Positions 23,531 to 33,800 of a DNA stretch of 64,000 nt are shown in pieces. The position numbers and the translations under genes are program-made. The DNA is from Panorpa germanica (taxonomy: Eukaryota; Arthropoda; Insecta; Mecoptera; Panorpidae), in assembly GCA_963678705.1 (NCBI GenBank), contig OY783203.1:1550001-1614000 (forward strand). Reading direction: 5' to 3'. The notes beneath the pieces are model-generated. The model was given only the letters and a program-made list of their open reading frames with translations, was not told the origin of the DNA and made no database searches. Each line of letters begins with the position of its first letter. The stretch's first letter is position 1.

Positions 23531-25831
23531 GTAGATATTTAAAATCTAATGATGCAGTTCTTTAATTTAAAGCCTAACGAAGATAACTGCATCAAAAAAT
23601 TTCAAGAAATCCAAAAAAAATTTTAGAAAAAAAAAGTCCATGAATTTAGAAAAGGTCGCATAAAAGCCAGAATCGCTTAGATATTTAAAATGTAATGAAG
23701 CAGTTCTTTAATTTAAAGCCTAACGAACATAACTGCATCAAAAAATTTCAAGAAATCCAAAAAAAAATTTAGGAAAAAAAAGTCCATGAATTTAAAAAAG
23801 GTCGCATAAAAGCCAGAATCACGTAGATATTTAAAATGTAATGAAGCAGTTCTTTAATTTAAAGCCTAACGAACATAACTGCATCAAAAAATTTCAAGAA
23901 ATCTAAAAAAAAAATTAGAAAAAAAAAGTCCATGAATTTAAAAAAGGTCGCATAAAAGCCAGAATCGCTTAGATATTTAAAATGTAATGAAGCAGTTCTT
24001 TAATTTAAAGCCTAACGAACATAACTGCGTCAAAAAATTTCAAGAAATCCAAAAAAAAATTTAGGAAAAAAAAGTCCATGAATTTAAAAAAGGTCGCATA
24101 AAAGCCAGAATCACGTAGATATTTAAAATGTAATGAAGCAGTTCTTTAATTTAAAGCCTAACGAACATAACTGCATCAAAAAATTTCAAGAAATACAAAA
24201 AAAAATTTTAGAAAAAAATGTCCATGAATTTAAAAAAGGTCGCATAAAAGCCAGAATTGCGTGGATATTTAAAATGTAATGAAGCAGTTATTTACTTTGT
24301 AGCCTAGCGGACATAACTGCATCAAAAAAATTTAAGAAATCCAAAAAAATTTTTTAGAAAAAAAAGTCCATGAATTTAAAAAAGGTCGCGTAAAAGCCAG
24401 AATCGCGAGGATATTTAAAATGAAATGAAGCAGTTATTTACTTTAAAGCCTAGCGAAGATAACTGCATCAAAAAACTTCAAGAAATCCAAAAAAAAATTT
24501 AGAAAAAAAAGTCCATGAATTTAAAAAAGGTCGCGTAAAAGCCAGAATCGCGTGGATATTTAAAATGTAATGAAGCAGTTATTTACTTTAAAGTCTAGCA
24601 AACATAACTGCATCAAAAAATTTCAAGAAATCCAAAAAAAAAATTTAGAAAAAAAAGTCCATGAATTTAAAAAAGGTCGCATAAAAGCCAGAATTGCGTG
24701 GATATTTAAAATGTAATGAAACAGTTATTTACTTTAAAGCCTAGCGGACATAACTGTATCAAAAAAATTTAAGAAATCCAAAAAAATTTGTTAGAAAAAA
24801 AAGTCCATGAATTTAAAAAAGGTCGCGTAAAAGCCAGAATCGCGAGGATATTTAAAATGAAATGAAGCAGTTATTTACTTTAAAGCCTAGCGAAGATAAC
24901 TGCATCAAAAAACTTCAAAAAATAAAAAAAAAAATTTAGAAAAGAATGTCCATGAATTTAATAAAACTTAAAGACATCATTGCGCCTGACAGAGCGGCAA
25001 CATCACTTACATATTAAAAATCGTCGCATAAAAGTCAGAATCGCGAAGATATTTAAAATGTAATAAAACAGTTCTTTAATTTAAAACCTAACGAACATAA
25101 CTGCATCAAAAAATTTCAAGAACTCAAAAAAAAAAATTAAAAAAAAAAGTCCATGAATTTAAAAAAAATCGCATAAAAGTCAGAATCGCGAAGATATTTA
25201 AAATGTAATGAATCAGTTCTTTAATTTAAAACCTAACGAACATAACTGCATCAAAAAATTTCAAGAAATCAAAAAAAAAATTTAGAAAAAAAGTCCATGA
25301 ATTTAATAAAACTTAAAGACATCATTGCGCCTGACAGAGCGGCAACATCACTTACATATTAAAAATCGTCGCATAAAAGTCAGAATCGCGAATATATTTA
25401 AAATGTAATGAAACAGTTCTTTAATTTAAAACCTAACGAACATAACTGCATCAAAAAATTTCAAGAAATCAAAAAAAAAAAATTTTTTAAAAAAATTCCA
25501 TGAATTTAAAAAAAATCGCATAAAAGCCAGAATCGCGTGTATATTTAAAATGTAATGAAGCAGTTATTTACTTTAGGGCCTAGCGAACATACCTGCATCA
25601 AAAAAATTTAAGAAATCCAAAAAAAATTGCATCAAACTGCATCAAAATATTTCAAAGATTAAAAAAAAAATTAGAAAAAAATGTCCATGATTGAATGAAA
25701 CTTAAGGACATCATTACGCCTGACAGAGCGGCAACATTACTTACAAGGTCAAGTTCTACAATGGATTAAAGGAACTCCTCTATTCCTATTTTCCATTGTG
25801 CTGGAAAACAGTGCTGGAATTTGGAAGCGTG

Positions 25832-25965
25832 CCGCTGTTCGTTATGGTCTAAAATAAAAAAAACTACTTTATTACATTTTAAATAGTTACGCGGTTCTAG
25901 CATTTATGAGATCTTTTTTTATTATCATGGACATTTGTAAAAAAAGATTAAAATCGATTATCTAA
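25832..25965 (+). repeat. Array unit in original orientation beyond the inverted arm
   Basis: The stretch from gttcgttatggtctaaa to catggacatttgtaaaaaaa matches the plus-oriented unit at 21237-21350 (gttcgctatggtctaaa to catggacattttt), not the neighbouring minus arm. Between 25740 and 25832 lies sequence unrelated to the unit. Confidence 0.65.
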
Positions 25966-26229
25966 TCTTTTAAATAAAATGTTTACATCATCAGTCTCGT
26001 TATTTTATATCCACATCTTGTATCATTACAGAAAAGAGTTCATAGTTATTTAAATGGCAAACTTAAACTATACCCGCTACAAGTACAAATCGCAAATTAT
26101 GTAAACTTCCCGTTAAAACAATAGTATATTAACGTTAATCATAAATACTCTCGGCCACTCAGTCGTCTTCTAATTTCCTGATAACACGATATTTTCTGTT
26201 GTAGTGGAAGCTACTACATTTATGGAAAC

Positions 26230-28445
26230 ATGGAATCTCCCGAAGAAGTTCCGTTAAAAGACGAAGGAGCTGAGACCGAACATCCTAAACTGAGTTGGGA
26301 CTACGTATCAGACTCCATTCTGTTAAAAATCTTTAACTTTTTGCAAGTTAAGGATCTCGTAACAGCTAGCGAAGTATGCCAACTTTGGCGTAGAGTCAGT
26401 AGAGATAACTCCTTGTGGCAAGATTTATTTCGCAGAAGCTTCAAAATCGGCAAAGGAAAAGATATAGAACCACGTACGTAGACTAGCGTAGGTCAAATAG
26501 TTGACGTGAAACTATTTTAGAATAAAAGATAATCCTGCTGAAATACTAATAACTAAAAATATATTTGAAATTATTAGAAGCGCCCTCGTGGTACGCCGAG
26601 TACAAGCGAATTAAATTCCACATTCCGAAATTCAACTCTGAGGTACTTTCTCATGACGATGAAATTACGGATTTAAGTTTTTCCAGCGATGGAAAAAAAT
26701 TTGCATCTTGTTCTGCAGATGGATCTGTGAAGGTACCTTTCATTCTAAATATCTTTACCTCAATATAATAATTAGAAAGATTACTTTTGAACATTGATAT
26801 ACATTAATTTCCATGAATAACATTGAATTACATGGATATACATTTATTTCAACTGCAGCTATGGTCTTCTTCGTACCCTTCTTCACTCATCCATCAATTT
26901 GAGATGAAACATACAGGATGGCTTCCTTATTTCTCTACATTCAATGAATCTGGAACCATGCTAATGGTGAAGAGAACATTCACGGGGAACATACTCCTCG
27001 GCGAATCAGTGGTTTTTGGTTTACAAGGTCTCTAACTATCTATATCTAATATATATTTCCAAGCACAAATATGTTATGTAACAAATACATTTCAGACTTT
27101 ACCGTGAAGCGCAGGATTATTAGTAATCCTGGCCACCTACCTGCTACCTGGTTCAGTGACAACTTTATCCTATCCAGCCAAACTTATAAGTCTGAATATA
27201 AGTCCTGGGGAGATGGCATTTGCCTGACTGCAGCAAATCCTACGGAAGGACTTTACATGTACCCGCTGTTCAAATTAAGAACAAACAACATCTGCAGGAA
27301 GCGTCGAATCTTAATAGCTAATTGCAGGTTCATTTTAACAAATGAAATAAATTTTTGTTTACATTTTATAAAGTTATTTAACTAACAATTTCTCTACTTG
27401 CAGAATGGGAGATAATGATAATGATGTTGAAGAACAAGACATAGGTAAAGTTTATAAATTATTTCTGAATATTTGGTCGTACGGGGAATCATTTATAAAT
27501 GCGAACATAATCAGCGGTGTGAATTAGTATAAATAGATTTTAATTCGATTAATTCTAGATGAGCTTGAGGGCCAGGACTCTTTTGCAGATGATGAAGCAT
27601 CTGCAAGTGGAAATGGAAGCACCTACGAGAAAATGATTATTTATACAACATCATGGACAACCCGTTATCCTCACGTCTTGGGTTAGTATTCTTTTTAATA
27701 ATTCATTATTTCCTAATTGAAAACAAAATCTTACTGCACTTATTGCTATTATCAGTATTTAAGAGGATCAGGGACATTGAGTTTTCTTATGGAGTCAACA
27801 CGGACATTACAATTCGACATGTCTTGCGAAACAGACGGGTCGCTGAGGAGCATCTCTTGGAATTCCCTGACAAAGTCATGGACATGAACGGCTACATCGT
27901 TGATTTGAGTCTGTCTTCGTGCCAAAGGTAGGCATTATGAATGTCTGATGTCGTTTATTTATTTTAGTTACACTGGCAAATGAAATGAGTTGCAGGTATC
28001 TCACCGTGGAAAGCCGGGCCTTTCCCAAAGATTACGTCCACGTGCTAGGACTGGACCCACCATTAGATGATGACACCGACATAGATATTATCGACCTAAA
28101 AAGTTTTAACCTATTTTGTTCATTGAAGCAATGTTCATATTGCTCTTCAAGGTAATACTTATATCGTTTTAGATCCTTGAGAATGTTGCCCTCGATTGCA
28201 TTCACCAGACCACGTTTATTTTGCACTTTCATCTTTCCAGTGCCACTGACAGTAAAGTAGGCGAACTTTGGGACGAGCACTACGGTATGCTGTTGGCCTG
28301 CTTTCCGCACGATGCTGAAGTCACTTCGATAGGACTGAATCCAGCAGATTCAGAAATGGCAGTCACTGTAGGTGTGGACAATAAAATTAAAATTTGGCGC
28401 AGCTCGAATAACGCCATGGAATACCGCCGCAAAGGACTTAAATAA
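26230..28445 (+). CDS. FBXW5: F-box/WD40 protein, FBXW5-like
   Basis: Nine exons: 26230-26473, 26578-26732, 26859-27027, 27096-27327, 27404-27444, 27559-27681, 27756-27927, 27996-28151, 28241-28445; all phases agree, giving 498 residues. FBXW5 is a substrate receptor of cullin-RING ubiquitin ligases. The F-box spans about residues 20-65 (SDSILLKIFNFLQVKDLV, then CQLWRRVSRDNSLWQDLF). Next come the family's SWYAEYKRIKF and a first WD repeat (FSSDGKKFASCSADGSVKLW). The remaining propeller is recognisable (FNESGTMLMV, ILIANCR, DMNGYIVDLSLS, YLTVESRAFP, LWDEHYG, DNKIKIWRS), with an acidic insert near residues 270-300. The human protein is 566 residues; the blade before LWDEHYG is shortened, so the 28151/28241 junction is the least certain. 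The stop overlaps an aataaa signal. The fold-back array ends about 260 nt upstream. Confidence 0.88.
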
Positions 28446-30583
28446 ATAAACCTACAATAATCACAGAAATTAGGCATTTACCATTCTCAAATTATATAAA
28501 ACTCTTAATATTATAGTATAAGTATATTGACAAAACTATCTATCAGATCCTCAAAAGTTCAATTATTGTTTGATTGGGTTGTCAACCATATCTTAATTTA
28601 TATAAAACTGTAGTAATATAAAAGAACATTATATTTTATGTCAAGTTTTATGTAAATAAAATAAAATATTTTATTATCAAATTTATATTTACTATTTTTA
28701 TATTAAACTTAAACAAGCTTCGTTTCCTATATTGGAATTAGCTGCAGGGTAAGCCTGTTGTTAACTATCTTTAGTATTACAATTAATCTTGCACTAACAT
28801 TAATCAGAAAGCTTACAACACTGCAAGGTTACTCTTCTAACTTGCTACAAGATAATTCCAAGATTCATTTCTACACTTTAATTTAAAATTAGGTTTTGGA
28901 TCGCAAGCGAATTTTATAGGTTATATTTAAAAACATTGGAAGAAATTATTGTGTAGACAGTAAAGAAAAATAGAGAAAAAATTTATCAAATAAAATAAAA
29001 TAATAATGTTCTCTTTCTGATCACAAAAACACGTGAATACAAAGACTGAAGCTGTAATTAGACTCCCCCCATCTTCCCTTCAGGCTTTATCTAAGGTGGT
29101 TGTCAAGTACAGGAGTACAAAGGAGCTCATCCATTGTCCTGCTCTATATTTAGTTTATGTATTTATATTCTGTTGGACTTGTGTTACGAATATGGCAATA
29201 CATTAGACGAGTATATTAATAACACAAGGCAACACTGACTATATTTTGAAAGTAATATAAGACGTGATTTTGTTTGAAATGTTTCTCTTAAATCAACTTC
29301 TGTTATTATAAAAATACGTTCAGTGAAAACTACAAAATAACCTACACCTTTTCAGAGTTCGGCCCCCCATAGACCCCCAAAAATTATGGCTGGATACAAT
29401 TGATTTTCAGTGGAAACTAAAAAAATTTGTCTTGTGCTTCTATAGATAAATCCACTGCTAGTGGATGCGTAACAACTCGAATACAACCTATTTAAAAAGT
29501 CGCGGTCGCAAGTAATCTGCTGCAGTATAAGACCTTCCTAAATCTCTGTTAGAACATGAAAGCCAAGTGGTCTATTTGCAAAGTGTACGAGTAGATTAGT
29601 TTTGTAAGTGACATCCTTTGAATACACAACGAGTATTCAACGACCGCAGCGCGTGCAGTGTGCAGTGTGCGGTGTGTGGACTATGTACTATGGTAGTTAC
29701 GAGTGTGTAGGTGGTCCTCCCACTCGTTGCCCACTCCTGGTATCCCTGGTGAGACGGTGTGAGTATAACTAGTTATTAAAACTGTACTGTAGGTAATGGT
29801 TGTAATGGGACAGATCGGCGGCGTCGTTTGGCGTCGCTTGTCGTCCTTTGGCGCCACCGAATCCACATTTAAAATAACCATAAAGAAAGCCAGTAGAAGA
29901 AAAACACGGAGTGAACATCACCCACCATTTACCATTCGCCATTCGCCATTCGCCATTCAATCTTCCATCAGATATCCATAGCAATGTTACAGTTATGTAA
30001 CTGTAACCAACAATAAAAGGAGTCGACTAAGGAAACGAGACTGTCTCCGAATTACTTGTGAAAGTAGGTCATGACAGGACAGGACAGGACCGGATAGGAA
30101 ACTTCAAAATAAGAGGTTCTGCGAAACAATTATATAACGGATTTTAAAAAATTACACCTTTCCTTTCCTTCAAGTACTCCCATAGGAAACTGATCCCATA
30201 GGAAAAATAAATAAAAAGTATATATAAAGTATAAAGTATATAAAGTATAGGATAAAGTATCTTTATAGATTTAATATTATTATCAAGGGTGCCCCATTCT
30301 TTTATTATTAAACTAATAATTATTTTATCTAAATTATTATTCTTCTTTTAATGCATTAATTATTTTATGCACCTTAAATAATTTATATGCAACTTTGTGG
30401 TGAATAACGAAACTAATTAAATAACTAAGTTAGAATTCATTTGTCTATCGCCTATTAGATGGCGCTAATAATTATGTATATCGAATCACAAAACCAATGT
30501 CGCTATTGGTAATGCAAATATAAGCTATTAGGTATTAAATTAAAATACCTAGTCAGATAATATACTAAATCTAATTTAATTGC
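28446..30583. other. Intergenic, possible promoter patch near 29.65-29.75 kb
   Basis: Mostly AT-rich. Around 29640-29760 the sequence is GC-richer, contains gtgcagtgtgcggtgtgtgg and ends in a donor-like ctggtgagac at about 29749. It might be a first, untranslated exon of the gene at 31890, which has an acceptor just before its ATG. Short tandems occur at about 29935-29960 (attcgcc) and 30071-30090 (gacag). Confidence 0.35.
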
Positions 30584-31118
30584 AATAAAAATTAAAGAAA
30601 TTACTTAGATAAGGATTAATTTTACTTGGTTTCTCTATTGTTAAACATCAGTTATTGTATTTGTATAATGATCAGGCGCTTAATTACATCAAATTGCTTC
30701 ATCTGTGAATTAATCATAAAACTGTTTTTATCTATTATTTAATAGATGGCGCATTTGGTTTAATAAAAATTAATGAATTACTTAGATAAAGATTAATTTT
30801 ATTTGGTTATATATATTGTTAAACATCAGTTATTGTATTTGTATAACGATCAGGCGCTTAATTACATCAAATTGCGTCAACTGTGAATTAATCATAAAAC
30901 TGTTTTCATCTATTATTTAATAGATGGCGCATTTGGTTTAATAAAAATTAATGAATTACTTAGATAAAGATTAATTTTATTTGGTTATATATATTGTTAA
31001 ATATCAGTTATTGTATTTGTATAACGATCAGGCGCTTAATTACATCAAATTGCGTCAACTGTGAATTAATCATAAAACTGTTTTTATCTATTATTTAATA
31101 GATGGCGCATTTGGTTTA
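30584..31118. repeat. Three tandem copies of a 178-bp repeat
   Basis: The landmark gatcaggcgcttaattac occurs at 30670, 30848 and 31026, spacing 178 nt each. Copies 2 and 3 are nearly identical, copy 1 slightly diverged. Each ends with atctattatttaatagat, an 8-bp stem hairpin, followed by ggcgcatttggttta. A related fragment (cctattagatggcgc) sits upstream near 30451. Confidence 0.9.
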
Positions 31119-31889
31119 TATTCGAACTAATCATTAAAAATCATGTAAAATCTAATATTTTATTATTATTTAAATACTAATGTATTTTGTTACCGCAAAA
31201 ATAATGATTTTCGATGAGGTGATTCCAAAAACCTGTTGAAATCACAGTAATATAATGTAATAAAATAAAAAAATGCATGTTATTTATGTTGCTGTCTATT
31301 CAGGCGTATACATTACCATTAAATTTCATACTCTAATAATACTCTTTATATATATTATCATGATACGATATTTAGTCAAGTATAATATAATATAATATAA
31401 TTAGCTATTGTATAATTATAATACATTAAGTACATTATACATTTATACATTAAAACTGAAAGCAATAGAATAAGTATCCTATACAAAGTAAATAAATAAC
31501 AAAATATTTAATTTATTTAAAACAAAAAAATTGTATTTTAAAAAAAACATAATTTTTTGTTTAAACAGTATGCATTGTTAGATCATTGTATACGTAATTG
31601 TTAGATTATTGAAATAGCATTGTTAAAAAAATTTACTTGTGTCGTGAGACGGAGTTTATTTAGAGTGTATTGATATTTAAAAAAAAGGTATTTTCTAATA
31701 TTAAATATGTCCGTCTACGTATATTAACAATCGTATTATATTTAGAAACTTTGATTGGTATTTAATCCAGTGATGATGCACACTTCTATAGTTAGTCACT
31801 TTTAAGGTAACAAGATTTACAATAATTAAACAATTTAAAAACTTTTATTTAGTTTTCCGCTACAGGTTATAAAGTATTACATCCTCAAT
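31119..31889. other. AT-rich upstream region of the 31890 gene
   Basis: Includes a (taata)n microsatellite at about 31381-31401. An acceptor-like ttccgctacag ends at 31865, 24 nt before the ATG, suggesting an intron in the 5' untranslated region. Confidence 0.4.
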
Positions 31890-32702
31890 ATGGCATCCAG
31901 AAGAACAATCTACAAAAGAACCGGATCCGGCACATATATCGGTACTGCTTCGAAGACATTACTGAATCCAAATCTTGCATCAAGTAAACTAGATTTTAAT
32001 ACTCCATGTTGCGCATCACTTCCAAATATTACTGACTCAATGAGACACCGAACTAGCACGCCATATTCCAATCTAACGGATATTTCCATGTTTACAACTC
32101 ACGGCAGTCCGATACTAGGAACACATCACAATAATCCCAGTGACGTTTATTTTGATTACTTACAAACTCTGATGGCAGAAACAATCATAACCGACAAGTT
32201 AAATCAGTCTGCTGTAGAAATTGATAGCAAATTGTCAATGTTATCCAAACAATTGGCCGAAAATCGAGGTAACTTAATAGACACGTACAAGAAAATAAAA
32301 AGTTTCGCATTCTTGTTTGAGCAAGAAGCCGTCTTAGATAATTTGTTCGAAATGCAAACTTCGGCGCTGTCTGCCATGCACAACAAATCAACAACTCAGG
32401 TGTTGACCACATTAAAGGCAGTACAGCAACAATGCTGCAATCAGTTATCATACAACGCCAACACAATACATATTGATAGTGCAGGAACCACAGAAGCATG
32501 CTCAGGTCTCTCCAAATCAGTCGGAACTTCTACGTTTGCAGAAAATGTCAACAGAGCTGCGGCCATAGTGCAGCATCTTAATGTAGCAACTCGTTTACAG
32601 GAAGATTTGGAGGTCGTCACTAAATCTACAGCTGATAATCTCGCACGGATTGCTCAACTATCTCTTCAAAACGGTAGTGCTCAAATTGAAATACAGGAAT
32701 AG
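31890..32702 (+). CDS. Coiled-coil protein, 270 residues; possibly augmin subunit HAUS8-like
   Basis: Single open frame ATG to TAG, 813 nt, far longer than chance in this AT-rich DNA. The first 80 residues are basic and polar, apparently disordered (ASRRTIYKRTGSGTYIG at the start). From about residue 88 there is a helical region (YFDYLQTLMAETII, then DSKLSMLSKQLAEN), followed by more helix to about residue 185, a polar linker, and a last helix near 220-260. A basic disordered N-terminus followed by coiled coil is the layout of HAUS8/Hice1, the microtubule-binding augmin subunit, and the YLQ motif fits loosely. That identification is tentative. An aataaa signal lies at about 32760. No introns interrupt the coding part; a 5' untranslated intron is suggested by the acceptor at 31865. 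Confidence 0.75.
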   Translation: MASRRTIYKRTGSGTYIGTASKTLLNPNLASSKLDFNTPCCASLPNITDSMRHRTSTPYSNLTDISMFTTHGSPILGTHHNNPSDVYFDYLQTLMAETIITDKLNQSAVEIDSKLSMLSKQLAENRGNLIDTYKKIKSFAFLFEQEAVLDNLFEMQTSALSAMHNKSTTQVLTTLKAVQQQCCNQLSYNANTIHIDSAGTTEACSGLSKSVGTSTFAENVNRAAAIVQHLNVATRLQEDLEVVTKSTADNLARIAQLSLQNGSAQIEIQE

Positions 32703-32809
32703 AACTGCGGCATATTTATTAAATCATTTTTTTGTTCGATTATTAACAAACAACCAGGCAATAAAAATATTTTAGATATAATAAATTCCTAAATGAGTAT
32801 TCATGTTTA

Positions 32810-32960
32810 ATTTAATTATTTAACGTCTTGTTATTTCTGATTCAAAGTCCTATCACCGAAAACCTCATACTATAGTATGATCAATCAATCCTATAAAATA
32901 TAACACCGATCCGGGGATCGAATCTGAGGAGACCCAGGAGATTACAGAATAGATTTCTGT
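32810..32960 (-). mobile_element. SINE copy, diverged
   Basis: Carries tttaattatttaacgtc at one end and ggggatcgaatctgaggaga at the other, matching the ends of the copies at 18731 and 19564. The head reads as ttcgatccccgg on the minus strand. It sits directly downstream of the 31890 gene's poly(A) signal. Confidence 0.5.
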
Positions 32961-33800
32961 AATTTTTTTTGTTCCTTTTAATAAATTCATTTAAATGATT
33001 GATGAAAGGAAATAAAGTACTAAATTGTGATTGATTTTTTATCTATAAATTTAAAGCATAATTATGTAGTAAAAAAAATATTTTTTTAAACAATAATCAA
33101 AATATATTATAAAAATTATAAACATAATTACAAATTTAAAGAAAATAAAATTTAAATAATTTTGTTATAAAAATTTCTTTTACCACAACCAGAATTTCAA
33201 GTACAGTCATAAACAGAAACGAAATAAAACATTATTAGACATTTATTTCACTTATATTTAACACCAATCTTTTTTGTTTTTGATGATACAGTAAAAAATG
33301 TGTTTATGATCAAGCCTTATTTTTATTGAAATTTACACGTAAGTTTAAAAACTACAGCGTGATAAAAATGTCTACTTGCTTGATTTTACAAACTAAGTTT
33401 AGGCTCAGTTGCTTTTTATAGATAAGACATACTTTAATAATGTAAATCTAGATTGAAATCACGCAAGTAGATAAAATAATTCTTCCACTATTGTCCTGTC
33501 GCGGATATAATAATAAACTGTAGTTAGTGGTTCGTGCGCAAGACTTAATCATGGAAGACAAAATGGTTTAAATAATACTCAACACGTGTTATTGAATTTG
33601 TTAAAAACAGTGTTATAAATTTCATTAAAAAAGAGGATTCAAATGAGAGTCTATTTACACTTATGGATACTGATAAAATTTACCCTTCTTGTTTCTTCGT
33701 TATTATAACAATGTTATGCGCACAATATTTAAACACTGTATTTCTTGATGGGAATGTTTTAATAAATTACTAAGTTTTATTTGTAGTTGATCTTCAGTTG
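32961..33800. other. Intergenic between convergent genes
   Basis: AT-rich DNA between the 31890 gene (plus) and LMAN1 (minus). No exon supported. Confidence 0.6.

Larger units (their letters stand above)
20700..25970. repeat. Giant fold-back (inverted-repeat) satellite array
   Basis: A tandem array reads in one orientation to about 23150 and in the opposite orientation from about 23530 to 25740. The short unit is about 146 bp: the landmark gatgcagttat recurs near 21779, 21924, 22068, 22214, 22360, 22506, 22652, 22798, 22944 and 23090. On the other arm aactgcatc recurs near 23585, 23731, 23877, 24023, 24169, 24315, 24461, 24606, 24752 and 24898. Longer units of about 201 bp, with an extra block containing ctctgtcaggc, occur at 21141, 21487 and 21689, and inverted at 24984, 25329 and 25718. 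Outer units are more diverged. The shape matches fold-back transposons or an inverted-duplicated satellite. No open frame for a transposase was seen. Confidence 0.9.

Noticed and set aside
20700..25970. CRISPR-like regular repeat spacing
   Set aside because: The whole 146-bp unit repeats with no unique spacers, and the host is an animal.
28032..28310. 92-codon open frame antisense to FBXW5
   Set aside because: It overlaps FBXW5 exons 8-9 on the other strand and shows no independent domain.
29681..29984. Overlapping frames on both strands near 29.8 kb
   Set aside because: They depend on short tandem sequence (attcgcc) and have no domain; the patch is better explained as a promoter or 5' exon.
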